This document shows positions 1 through 7,274 of a stretch of 10,973 bases of DNA, one piece after another. The DNA comes from Elusimicrobiota bacterium (GTDB lineage: Bacteria > Elusimicrobiota > Elusimicrobia > O2-12-FULL-59-9). Positions within the stretch are counted from its first letter, which is position 1. Every line of letters begins with the position of its first letter. The stretch is from NCBI GenBank assembly GCA_016206405.1, contig JACQRQ010000270.1, positions 1 to 10,973 of the forward strand, given 5' to 3'. The notes under the pieces were generated by a model. That model worked only from the letters and a program-made list of their open reading frames with translations, did not search any database and was not told where the DNA came from. The position numbers and the translations under genes were made by a program.

Positions 1-130
1 AGCATGCTTGAAAAGCATGTAAGCGATGAGCAACGCCGCCATGGGGCGAAAGCCTCCGGCCCCTTCGGGGAGGGCCTATTTTGGGCGATTTCTTCGTTGC
101 TCGGTCGGTCACATAGCAACCGGCTATGCT
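1..130. repeat. Structured palindromic element (REP/MITE-like or structured RNA candidate)
   Basis: No gene is supported here. Visible structure: a 7-bp hairpin CATGCTT/AAGCATG (3-9 with 13-19, loop GAA); an 8-bp inverted pair GAGCAACG (28-35) and CGTTGCTC (95-102), extended by CGA/TCG (24-26 with 105-107) across a small internal loop; a GGC-GAAA-GCC hairpin (45-54); a GC-rich hairpin around 58-76 containing C-TTCG-G; and a second terminal hairpin CATAGC/GCTATG (112-117 with 123-128). The outer parts are two diverged inverted copies of one module: CGTTGCTC, then TCG, ACAT, a hairpin and ATGCT. This layout resembles bacterial REP-type or miniature inverted-repeat elements. The GNRA-type and TTCG loops would also suit a folded RNA. 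Whether it recurs in the genome cannot be seen here. Confidence 0.5.
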
Positions 131-157
131 CCCTCCTCGCGCCTCGAACTCACCACA

Positions 158-175
158 AACTTGGACCTCCAAATT
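158..175 (-). terminator. Weak candidate terminator after def
   Basis: Read on the minus strand, AATTTGGA and TCCAAGTT form an 8-bp stem with one G-T wobble and a 2-nt loop, centred about 33 nt after the def stop codon. It is followed only by a short T-containing tail (GTTTGTGG). The position at the end of the operon fits a terminator, but the stem is AT-rich and there is no proper T-run. The structured element further left could equally end or protect the transcript. Confidence 0.25.
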
Positions 176-199
176 GATTCAGTTATTGTTTGCCAGGCC

Positions 200-754
200 C
201 TAAGTCCAGTTTTTTTTGAGCCGGCGTATGATCCGGGAGGCTTTCCAGCGCATCAACAACGGAAGGCGGTCGACAAAAAGCTTGCCGTTTAAGTGGTCCG
301 TTTCATGCTGCAGCGCCCGCGCGAAGAGCCCCAAACCCGTGATTTCAACGGGCAGGCCGTGCTCGTTGAGAGCTTTGACTTTGACGCGGCTGGAGCGGCG
401 CAGCTTGGCGTAAAGCCCGGGAATCGAGAGGCATCCCTCCTCGCTTTCCTCCGCTCCGGATTTTTCGACGATCTCGGGGTTGATGAGGACCCATTTCTTG
501 GACTTCCCGCCGGGCTTAACGTCGATGATCGCCAAGCGCAGCGGCAGGCCGATCTGGGGAGCGGCCAGCCCCACGCCGTTGGCGGCGCGCATGGTGGCCC
601 ACATGTCTCCCAAAATTTCCGGCAGCAGCTTGGCGATCTGCTCAAACGGAACGGTCTTGCAGCGCTGCCGCAGCACTTTTTCCCCGTGCTTTGTGATTCT
701 CAGTATTTTTCCTTCGGCGCGCCCATCGGGCTGCTTGTCTTCGACCTTCTCCAT
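200..754 (-). CDS. def: Peptide deformylase
   Basis: Removes the formyl group from the N-terminal methionine of newly made proteins, a metal-dependent reaction in the cytoplasm. All three family motifs are present in the 184-residue product: GVGLAAPQIG (60-69), EEGCLS (105-110, metal ligand C108) and QHETDHLNG (149-157, ligands H150 and H154, catalytic E151). The conserved start of the fold (ILRITKHGEKVLRQ) begins only at residue 17, so there is a short charged N-terminal extension. I chose ATG at 754; a TTG at 766 would add four residues and has no better ribosome site. It lies 24 nt after the PorV-like gene and is the last gene of the unit. Its frequent partner fmt is not in the window. Length is normal and the enzyme looks intact. 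Confidence 0.96.
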   Translation of the reverse strand: MEKVEDKQPDGRAEGKILRITKHGEKVLRQRCKTVPFEQIAKLLPEILGDMWATMRAANGVGLAAPQIGLPLRLAIIDVKPGGKSKKWVLINPEIVEKSGAEESEEGCLSIPGLYAKLRRSSRVKVKALNEHGLPVEITGLGLFARALQHETDHLNGKLFVDRLPLLMRWKASRIIRRLKKNWT

Positions 755-778
755 AAAATTCGCCAAAATTATACAAAA

Positions 779-2170
779 TCACCGGCTCTGCAAGAGATTG
801 AAAATCTCCTGATTGACGGGGCTCAAATCCACCTCCTGGCCGCGGAATCTTTTCAGCATCCCCTCCAGGTGCGCCTTGAGCTCGGCCTTGGACTTTCCCG
901 CGGTCCTCAGCGCCTTATAGGCCTCCCAGTCCTCCTCAAAAATATTTTCGGTCCTTTCGCGCTTGAGCTTTTCCTTGTTGACCTGGATCGCGCGCACCTC
1001 CTGGGCGACCTCCTTTTGGCGGTTGATCAAGGCGTCAATCTTCCCGCGGAAAGACTCCGCCTCCTGATCCTTCGCCTGGAGCTGGTCCTTGAGCGACTGC
1101 AGCTCCTTTTGCGAAAGGGATAAATCCTCTTTGATCGCGGAAAGCTGCTTTTCCGTAAATTCCAGAAGAGCCGCCAATTCCCGGCGGGCCTCGATTTCCT
1201 GGTTCAAAAGCTGCTCATACTCCGCCTCGGGATCTTTCTCCCCGAAACGCAAAATCAGGCTGAGCGCGTGCCCGGCGATGTGCTGCCCGGAGGCCGGGAC
1301 CAGCAGGGCGTAATCCAATTGGGCGCCGTAGAAATGGATCCCGGCGCCCAGGGTCACCTGGTCGGTGCGGTTCCCAAGCCCCATCCCCGCCCGGAAGGCG
1401 TAGGAGCCGAAGCGCGCCGTGGAGAGCCAGCGCTCCATGCCCAATGCGTAGGTGTAGCTGGAGGGATTATTGGCGGAGGCCAGCCGCTGGGTGTAATCCA
1501 AGGAAAGCAGAAATCCCCGGACCCTCTCGGCCAAGCCCAATTTAAAAGTCGGTGGAGCGCTGTCGTCGATTCCCGCCAGCGACAGCGAAGGCTTGTTGGC
1601 GTTGAGAACGGAAAATCCAAGCACGTATTTCTGGTCGATTTCCCACATCGCGCCGGCGTCGGCTCCGACGGAAGTGATGCGGCTTGAGCTTCGCAGGGCG
1701 GAACGGCTCATGACGGAGGCCGAGAGTCCCAAATCCACGCGGTGGTGCAGCGAGCGGTGGACGTTGAGCCCGTATCCCAACTGGACCGCGCGGTTGCGCG
1801 CGAAATCCTTTTCCGTGAAGCTGCGCCACGAGGCTCCCCAACTGCTGCGCAGATCCTCGGTGGGATAGACGATCGCCAGGGAAGTGTCGCTGAGGTTGAC
1901 CACCCCCGCCGGCTGCTGAAAAAGCCGCAGGAGCCCGGAGCCGATCTGCAGGCGATGCTGTTGAGCCAAGCCGGCCGGATTGTACTCCAGGGCTGAAATA
2001 TCGTCGGAGACCGCCGTGAAGGCGCCGCTCACGCCGGCCGCCCGCGCGCCCAGCCCAAAATCCTCAAACGCCGCGGCCAGCGGCCTCGGGAACAAAGGCC
2101 GGCACAGGCACGCGGCCGCCAGGAGGATGCCTCCTCCCCGCCAAAAACGCCGTCTCTCCCGATCCATCAT
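779..2170 (-). CDS. PorV/PorQ-like outer-membrane beta-barrel with C-terminal coiled coil
   Basis: A 463-residue predicted outer-membrane protein. A basic N-terminus and hydrophobic stretch (about 11-34) end in LAAA before FEDFGLGARAAGVSGAFTAV. This opening, with DDISALEYNPAGLA (56-69), is typical of the PorV/PorQ/UPF0164 family. Residues about 35-310 show alternating short strands rich in Gly, Tyr and Ser, as in a barrel. Residues about 312-405 then form a highly charged heptad-like helix (LLNQEIEARREL through KEKLKRE), ending in a 60-residue helical tail. Family members usually stop soon after the barrel, so the coiled coil is an added domain that would probably sit in the periplasm. In Bacteroidota PorV belongs to type IX secretion, but no other such component is here, so that role is not claimed. 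The start overlaps the GGDEF stop by 4 nt (ATGA), suggesting coupled translation. Confidence 0.8.
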   Translation of the reverse strand: MMDRERRRFWRGGGILLAAACLCRPLFPRPLAAAFEDFGLGARAAGVSGAFTAVSDDISALEYNPAGLAQQHRLQIGSGLLRLFQQPAGVVNLSDTSLAIVYPTEDLRSSWGASWRSFTEKDFARNRAVQLGYGLNVHRSLHHRVDLGLSASVMSRSALRSSSRITSVGADAGAMWEIDQKYVLGFSVLNANKPSLSLAGIDDSAPPTFKLGLAERVRGFLLSLDYTQRLASANNPSSYTYALGMERWLSTARFGSYAFRAGMGLGNRTDQVTLGAGIHFYGAQLDYALLVPASGQHIAGHALSLILRFGEKDPEAEYEQLLNQEIEARRELAALLEFTEKQLSAIKEDLSLSQKELQSLKDQLQAKDQEAESFRGKIDALINRQKEVAQEVRAIQVNKEKLKRERTENIFEEDWEAYKALRTAGKSKAELKAHLEGMLKRFRGQEVDLSPVNQEIFNLLQSR

Positions 2171-3669
2171 GACGGCTTCTCTTCAAACAGCGTCCTCTGC
2201 TCCGGACCCGCAGGAAGGGTGTCCTGGTAAAGCGCGAAATTATTTTTTCCGTGCGACTTGACCCAATACAGCGCCGAGTCGGCCTTTTCCATCAGCGACT
2301 CCATCGTCTTGGCGTCTTGGGGAAAAATGGCGACTCCCATGCTCACCGTCACCGGCACCTCGTTGTATTTCGAAAAAGGCGCCGGGACGCGTATTTTGCG
2401 GATTTCCTGCAGAAGCCGCTGCCCGATCATCCGCACGTCCGCGTCCGTCGACTGCGGCAGGAGCACCAGAATTTCGTCGCCGCCGTAGCGCGAGGGAAAA
2501 TCGATCTTCCGGATGTTGTTGATCACCGCCTGGGAAACGGCGCTCAAGACCTGGTCGCCGACTTGGTGCCCGTAAGTGTCGTTGACCGCCTTGAAATAAT
2601 CCAAATCGATAAGGAGCAGCGACAGCGACTGGCTGAATCGTTCCGCGCGGTACATCTCCTCCTGGAAGCGCTGGAAAAAGTAGCGGCGCAGCGGCAGTTG
2701 GGTCAGGCTGTCGTAAAGGGAAAGCTCCTGCACTTCCTCGAACAGGCGCGCGTTGTCGACGGCCAGGGCGATTTGCCCGGCGAAGGATTTCAGCAGGCCC
2801 GCGTCCTCATGGTCGATGGGCTCCTGGCTCAGCAGGTTGTCCACGATCAAAAGCCCGATGCGCTGCGCCTGCACGATGAGCGGCAGGTACAGCACGACCT
2901 CCTTGTAGCGCTCCAGCTCGGAGGTCCCGCCTTTGCCCAGCATCAAATTGGCGAAGTGATGGATGCCCTCCTTCAAGAGGATCTCGTCGTGGCGCAGATT
3001 CTTGACGTGGCCCCGGATGTCTACGCTCAACTCGCCCCTGAGGGTTTTGCCTTCCTTGTCCACGAGATAGAGCCGCACGCGGTCGAAGCTGAAATGCTTT
3101 TGAATGCCGCGCAAAATCAGCCGCAAGCTGTCCTCGACGCGCAGCGACGAGGCGAATACGGCCGTAAGCTCCGTGAGGGCGCTGAGGCGGCCGAGTTGGT
3201 TGCGGTTGAGGCGGTCGAGCCGGGCCTGGTAAAGATTCTGGGCGAGCTCGGAGGCGAAATCAAACGCCAGCTTTTTTTCCTTGGCCGAGAAAGGGCGCTT
3301 GCGGTTGAAGCGCTCCAGGCGCAGAACCCCCAAAGGCTCCTGCGACTCGGACGCCCCCCGCCATTTCATGGGCACATACAGCACCCAATGCGGAGCGGAG
3401 TAAAGCAAATATTTTTTCTTGCCCCGGAGCAGGCTTAAAAACGGGGAGGCGTCGCCGACATGGATCTTCTCCTCCGCCTCCATCGTGCGCCCGCACGCGT
3501 GGCCCAACTGCATCATCAGCGCCTTTTGCTGGCCGTGCCAAAGAAAGGTCGCCAGAGAGTCCGCCTTGAACTGGCGCGCGATGGTGTTGAAGGCCAGCTC
3601 CGCCACGCCTTCCGGGCCCAGGCGCGGCGAGTTGAGCTCCTTATGGAACTGATATAAGAGGTCAATCAT
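2167..3669 (-). CDS. Diguanylate cyclase with two GAF-type sensor domains
   Basis: Predicted to make cyclic di-GMP from two GTP in the cytoplasm. The 500-residue protein has no signal peptide or membrane segment. Residues about 15-150 look like a divergent GAF-type domain and 165-315 like a clearer GAF domain. They are joined to the catalytic domain by the helix around 290-320. The GGDEF domain (about 318-482) shows DSLTQLPLRR (320-329), IDLDYFKAVNDTYGH (354-368), the signature as GGDEI (396-400) and VSMGVAIFP (442-450). The phenylalanine of the signature is isoleucine, but the acidic and glycine residues are kept. An RxxD product-inhibition site (RKID, 387-390) sits exactly five residues before the signature, so feedback control is likely. 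There is no EAL domain. It starts inside the end of the upstream SBP-like gene (8-nt overlap), so that protein may supply the signal; this is inference. Confidence 0.9.
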   Translation of the reverse strand: MIDLLYQFHKELNSPRLGPEGVAELAFNTIARQFKADSLATFLWHGQQKALMMQLGHACGRTMEAEEKIHVGDASPFLSLLRGKKKYLLYSAPHWVLYVPMKWRGASESQEPLGVLRLERFNRKRPFSAKEKKLAFDFASELAQNLYQARLDRLNRNQLGRLSALTELTAVFASSLRVEDSLRLILRGIQKHFSFDRVRLYLVDKEGKTLRGELSVDIRGHVKNLRHDEILLKEGIHHFANLMLGKGGTSELERYKEVVLYLPLIVQAQRIGLLIVDNLLSQEPIDHEDAGLLKSFAGQIALAVDNARLFEEVQELSLYDSLTQLPLRRYFFQRFQEEMYRAERFSQSLSLLLIDLDYFKAVNDTYGHQVGDQVLSAVSQAVINNIRKIDFPSRYGGDEILVLLPQSTDADVRMIGQRLLQEIRKIRVPAPFSKYNEVPVTVSMGVAIFPQDAKTMESLMEKADSALYWVKSHGKNNFALYQDTLPAGPEQRTLFEEKPS

Positions 3670-4870
3670 TGAGGGCCAGAATGTAATCCACCTCGGCCGC
3701 GGCGTGAATGAGCTCCTCCCTGAGGAGCGCGGCGCTGTACTTGCGGTGGAGGATGTTCTCGACGACTCTTTCCATCATCCTCTCGAAAATTTTCTCCAGC
3801 GTGCCCATGATCGGAAAGTTGGGAAGCAGCCTGGCAAACCCCAGCGACGCCGCGAAGGCCTCTTGAACATGCTCGTGTTCGCCGAAAAACGGCTGCATGT
3901 CCGCGAGGCGGGCCGGAATGCCTCCGGCGGAGCGCCCGTAGGCCAACGCGACAGCGGGTTTGGCCAGGTATTTGAGGCACTCGAAGGCCTCGCGCGCCTG
4001 CCCGTTGTCGCGCACCACCGCCAAATGCTGCGCCCCGACGATGGAACTCCGGGCGCGGCCGCCCCGGGGATAGGGAACCGCCCGCACCGCGCGCGAAAGC
4101 TTTTTCGGCATTTTCGGGAAGCGCGGACCGAACTGCATCGCGCATGCCCCTTCAAAAAAACCGCGCGGAACCAGCCCGCTGCGGCTTAAAAGCGGCATGG
4201 CGCCTTGCAGCATAAGCTGCAGGTAGGCGTCGACGCCGCGCTGGACCTCCTCGCGGTAAAACAGCGCCCGGCTCCCGTCGCGGCTCAAAAACTCCCCGCC
4301 GCAGGCCCATACGCAGGGAGCCGCGTCGATCAAGGAAACGGATTCGTTGGGATTGGGATTGGCCACGACGTGCGAAAGCGGAAAGCCCTTCAGGCGCTTA
4401 TGGATCTTCCTGCACACCTCCAGGAAACCCTCCCAGGTGTCGAGCTCCTTTTGCGGATCGGCCGCGACCTGCGACAAAACGTCGTGGCGGTAAAAAAGAA
4501 CGCTGAGTTCCATCCACCACGGCAGGGCGTAGACTCCGCGAACGCCGGGAAGCTGGCAGTGGGTCCTGAGGGGCTCCACCCACGCATCCAGGTCGAGCGC
4601 GGAGTCAAACCCCTTGAGGTCCTCGATAAAGCTCAGATGCGCCAGGATCGCCGTCCAGGTGTGGGGAATTTGAACCAGGTCCGGGCGGCGTTCCTCATCG
4701 CGGTTTTTGAGCGAGCGGAAAAGGTGGCGCCACAGGGAAGCGGGCGTCTTCACCTCGACTTCCACCTCAAGCCCCGGATGCTCCCAGTGAAAGCCTTTGA
4801 GCATGTCGCCGACGAGGGTCGCGGTCTGAAAACCGTTGTTGGGAAGAACCCAAAACCGGACTTTTTTCAC
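3662..4870 (-). CDS. Solute-binding-protein-like protein lacking a signal peptide
   Basis: The 402-residue product has the layout of family 1 extracellular solute-binding proteins (sugar ABC importers): first strand KKVRFWVLPN (2-11), ALPWWMELSVLFYRHDVL (115-132), TWEGFLEVCRKI (145-156), WACGGEFLSRDG (188-199) and FFEGACAMQFGP (238-249). The fold starts at residue 2 with no signal peptide or lipobox, so the protein should stay in the cytoplasm. The longest frame begins with TTG at 4888 and adds only six residues (a glycine run). I prefer GTG at 4870, which overlaps the tsaD stop as GTGA. No permease or ATPase gene is present. It overlaps the downstream GAF-GGDEF gene by 8 nt. A role as a cytosolic ligand sensor for that enzyme is an inference. 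Alternatively it may be an importer component whose export signal was lost. Confidence 0.8.
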   Translation of the reverse strand: MKKVRFWVLPNNGFQTATLVGDMLKGFHWEHPGLEVEVEVKTPASLWRHLFRSLKNRDEERRPDLVQIPHTWTAILAHLSFIEDLKGFDSALDLDAWVEPLRTHCQLPGVRGVYALPWWMELSVLFYRHDVLSQVAADPQKELDTWEGFLEVCRKIHKRLKGFPLSHVVANPNPNESVSLIDAAPCVWACGGEFLSRDGSRALFYREEVQRGVDAYLQLMLQGAMPLLSRSGLVPRGFFEGACAMQFGPRFPKMPKKLSRAVRAVPYPRGGRARSSIVGAQHLAVVRDNGQAREAFECLKYLAKPAVALAYGRSAGGIPARLADMQPFFGEHEHVQEAFAASLGFARLLPNFPIMGTLEKIFERMMERVVENILHRKYSAALLREELIHAAAEVDYILALND

Positions 4871-5937
4871 GCCGCCGCCCCCGCCCAACTTTTAATCGGC
4901 AGCGCCGGATCGACCTCCCAGGCCCGCAGGCGGTTTTTTCCCGGACGCCCCGTTCCATAGCCCGCCCTTAAGTAATGAAACGCCGCCTGGGCGATCATCG
5001 CCCCGTTGTCGGTGCAGTGAGCCGGCCTTGGAAAAATCACTTCCGGGTCCCCGGCGGCGCGCAGCTCGCCGAACCTCTCGCGCAGCCGGGTATTGGCGGC
5101 CACTCCGCCGCCGACGACCACCTGCCGCGCGCCGAAGGCCCGCGCGGCCCGAAGAGCCTTTTCCGCCAAAACGTCCACCACCGCCTCCTGGAACGAGGCG
5201 CAAAGATCGGCCGTCCGCTTTTGCGGCAGGCGGGCGTACGGAGAAAGCCCGGATGAATTGTAGCGCATCGCCCCTTTGCGGGAATGGCCCTGCAGGTGGT
5301 ACAAGACCGAGGTCTTAAGGCCGCTGAAGGAGAAATCCCAGCTTCCTTCCAGGTGCGGCCTCGGGAACTCGACGGCGGCCGCGTTTCCGCTCCGGGCCAG
5401 GCGGTCGATGAGCGGGCCGCCGGGATACCCCAGCCGGAGCAGCTTGGCGACTTTGTCGAAGGCCTCTCCGGCGGCGTCGTCGCGGGTGCGCCCCAGCACG
5501 CGGTAGCGGCCGGGCCCGCGGACCAAAATCAAGTCGGTATGACCGCCGGAAACGACCAGAGTCAACAGCGGAAAGCGCAGGCGGGTCTCGAACTCGGCCG
5601 CGTAAATATGTCCTTCCAGGTGATGCACGCCGATCAACGGGACTTTGAGCGCGTACGCCGTCGTTTCGGCGGCGACTTTGCCCACCAGCAGGGCCCCCGC
5701 CAGACCGGGGCCGCGGGTGAAGGCGACCGCGTCGATGGAGCCGGAGCGCAGAGTTTGCGAAAGGAGCCACGGAATGTTTTCCGCGTGAGTCCGGCTGGCC
5801 AACTCGGGAACCACGCCGTAGAAAGGCGCATGCAGCTTGACCTGCGACGCGACCATTTGGCTGACGATCTTCGCGCCGGATTCGACGACCGCGACCGCCG
5901 TCTCGTCGCAAGACGTCTCGATGCCCAGAATTCTCAC
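4867..5937 (-). CDS. tsaD: tRNA N6-adenosine threonylcarbamoyltransferase TsaD
   Basis: Transfers the threonylcarbamoyl group to A37 of tRNAs that read ANN codons, working with TsaB and TsaE in bacteria. The 356-residue protein is full length. Visible landmarks: MRILGIETSCDETAVAVV at the N-terminus, metal ligands H106 and H110 in HHLEGH, SGGHTDL (130-136), GEAFDKVAKLL (157-167), FSFSGLKT (202-209), VVGGGVAANTRLRE (274-287) and the third metal ligand D310 in CTDNGAMIA. The start is GTG at 5937, overlapping the ctpA stop as GTGA. Its own stop overlaps the next start in the same way. tsaB and tsaE are not in the window. Placement between a protease gene and a binding-protein gene has no obvious functional meaning beyond co-transcription. 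Confidence 0.97.
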   Translation of the reverse strand: MRILGIETSCDETAVAVVESGAKIVSQMVASQVKLHAPFYGVVPELASRTHAENIPWLLSQTLRSGSIDAVAFTRGPGLAGALLVGKVAAETTAYALKVPLIGVHHLEGHIYAAEFETRLRFPLLTLVVSGGHTDLILVRGPGRYRVLGRTRDDAAGEAFDKVAKLLRLGYPGGPLIDRLARSGNAAAVEFPRPHLEGSWDFSFSGLKTSVLYHLQGHSRKGAMRYNSSGLSPYARLPQKRTADLCASFQEAVVDVLAEKALRAARAFGARQVVVGGGVAANTRLRERFGELRAAGDPEVIFPRPAHCTDNGAMIAQAAFHYLRAGYGTGRPGKNRLRAWEVDPALPIKSWAGAAA

Positions 5938-7232
5938 GGACTTTTTGATTCGGCGGCCTGCAGGCGGCTCAGGATATCCCGGGCTTTGAGCAGCTCCACG
6001 GCCCTGGCCAAAACCTCGTCGCGAACCTGCTCCTCCTTTTTCACCGAGGACTTGGACTCTTTGCCCTGCTCATAGATGAGCTCCGTCTGCTGCCGGAGCT
6101 TGAGCTCCGCGTCGCGGGGAACCTCGATGGTGATGTCGGGGGTGATGCCGCCGGTTTTCCCGGCCGCGTCCCGCATAATCGCGCGGCCCGAGGGGGTGTA
6201 GTATTTGGCCACCGTCAAGCGAAGCCCGGCTCCGCCGGAAAGCGGTATCACCGACTGCACGCTGGCCTTGCCGAAGGTCCGGGTCCCGATGAGCACCGCG
6301 CGGCGATGATCCTGCAGGGCGCCGGCGACGATTTCGCTGCCGGAAGCGGAGCCCCCGTTGACCAAGACCACCATGGGAAGGTCCCCGTAGGCGGCCTGGG
6401 AGCCCGCCCTTAAATCCTGCCGGCTTCCCGCCTTCCGCCCTTGGGTGTAGACGATGAGCTTGTTCTGGCCCAGGAAATTGCTGGCGACATCCACCGCGCT
6501 GGTCAAAAGGCCGCCTGGATTGTAGCGCAAATCCAGGACGAGGGCCTCCATCGCGTCTTTTTTGAGGGCGTTTAACGCGCCGCCGACGTCCTCCGCGGTG
6601 TGGGCGTTGAACTCCGTGACCCGCACGTAGCCGATGTGGTCCGGCAGCGCCTTGCGGCTGACGGTCTCTATCTTGATGATTTCGCGGGTGATGGCGAACT
6701 CATGGGTGGTCCATGGATCACCGTCCTTTTCCGGGGTTCGCGCGACGGTTAAATTGACCACGGTCCCGGGTTTGCCGCGCAGCTTGAAAACGGCGTCCAT
6801 CAGGTCTATCCCCTTGGTAGAATCGCTGTCTATTTTTACGATGCGGTCGTTGGGCATGATGCCCGCGCGGTAGGCCGGAGTGTCCGGCTGGGGCGTGATC
6901 ACCGTCAACCAGGCATCGCGCAGCCCGATCTTGATTCCCAGCCCGCCGAACTCGCCCTCGGTTTCGGTCTTGACCTCCTTGTGGATCTCGGGCTCCATAA
7001 ACTGCGAAAAATCGTCCAGCGTGCCGACCATGCCGTGCGCGGCGCCGTAGATGAGCTTGTTGACGTCTTTGACCTCGACGTAGTCTTCTTGGATATAGCC
7101 GAGAACGTCCACGAGAATTTTAAGCTGCTCGTAAGTCTTGTCGATGGCGGAATATGCCTTGGGCAAAAACCACACCACGCAAAAAAGCCCCAGGACGCCG
7201 GCCGTCACCCGCAGCCTCTTTTTATTGAGCAT
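5934..7232 (-). CDS. ctpA: C-terminal processing peptidase CtpA (S41 family, PDZ)
   Basis: Periplasmic serine protease that trims or degrades envelope proteins, in several bacteria the peptidoglycan hydrolases. The 432-residue product has one N-terminal hydrophobic segment (about 8-28: signal or anchor). A PDZ domain follows at about 90-175 (GEFGGLGIKIG, YRAGIMPNDRIVKID), then the S41 core. The catalytic Ser-Lys pair is S297 (in GGSASGSEI) and K322 (in TFGKASVQ), exactly 25 apart as in E. coli Prc, with D308 also conserved. YYTPSGRAI (344-352) and GGITPDI (361-367) complete the family pattern. I chose ATG at 7232, which has GGAGG nine bases upstream, over ATG at 7262, which lacks a spaced site and would give 442 residues. 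Adjacency of envC and ctpA is known from Pseudomonas, and of ftsEX and ctpB from Bacillus, supporting a joint cell-wall role. Confidence 0.94.
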   Translation of the reverse strand: MLNKKRLRVTAGVLGLFCVVWFLPKAYSAIDKTYEQLKILVDVLGYIQEDYVEVKDVNKLIYGAAHGMVGTLDDFSQFMEPEIHKEVKTETEGEFGGLGIKIGLRDAWLTVITPQPDTPAYRAGIMPNDRIVKIDSDSTKGIDLMDAVFKLRGKPGTVVNLTVARTPEKDGDPWTTHEFAITREIIKIETVSRKALPDHIGYVRVTEFNAHTAEDVGGALNALKKDAMEALVLDLRYNPGGLLTSAVDVASNFLGQNKLIVYTQGRKAGSRQDLRAGSQAAYGDLPMVVLVNGGSASGSEIVAGALQDHRRAVLIGTRTFGKASVQSVIPLSGGAGLRLTVAKYYTPSGRAIMRDAAGKTGGITPDITIEVPRDAELKLRQQTELIYEQGKESKSSVKKEEQVRDEVLARAVELLKARDILSRLQAAESKSP

Positions 7233-7238
7233 AAAATT

Positions 7239-7259
7239 CCGCCTCCCGCCTTCCGCCTT
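7239..7259 (-). promoter_or_regulatory. Triplicated Shine-Dalgarno-like repeat before ctpA
   Basis: Three tandem 7-bp units (minus strand AAGGCGG, AAGGCGG, GAGGCGG) precede the ATG at 7232, separated from it by AATTTT. The last unit supplies GGAGG at a usable distance. This purine-rich block decides the ctpA start, because the ATG at 7262 lies upstream of it. Confidence 0.55.
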
Positions 7260-7274
7260 CATCCGCCGCTAGTG

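Noticed and set aside
58..76. Intrinsic terminator at the GC hairpin
   Set aside because: On the minus strand the hairpin is followed by GGAGGCTTTCG with no T-run. It fits better as the core of the larger palindromic element.
26..292. Plus-strand 88-codon frame at the left end
   Set aside because: It runs through the palindromic element and into the 3' end of def. Its codons follow the inverted-repeat structure rather than a protein pattern.
768..796. TATAAT before def as an internal promoter
   Set aside because: The -10 is perfect (768-773), but no acceptable -35 lies 16-18 nt upstream (about CTCTTG). AT-rich spacer sequence explains it; it remains a weak possibility.
293..1123. Plus-strand open frame (276 codons) opposite def and the PorV-like gene
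   Set aside because: Leucine-rich shadow translation without family features, spanning two well-supported minus-strand genes.
2251..3438. Long plus-strand open frame (395 codons) opposite the GGDEF gene
   Set aside because: It is a mirror of GC-rich coding sequence. Its translation has no recognisable motifs, while the minus strand encodes clear GAF and GGDEF domains.
3662..4870. Ordinary ABC sugar importer component
   Set aside because: No signal peptide or lipobox at any usable start, and no permease or ATPase gene nearby.
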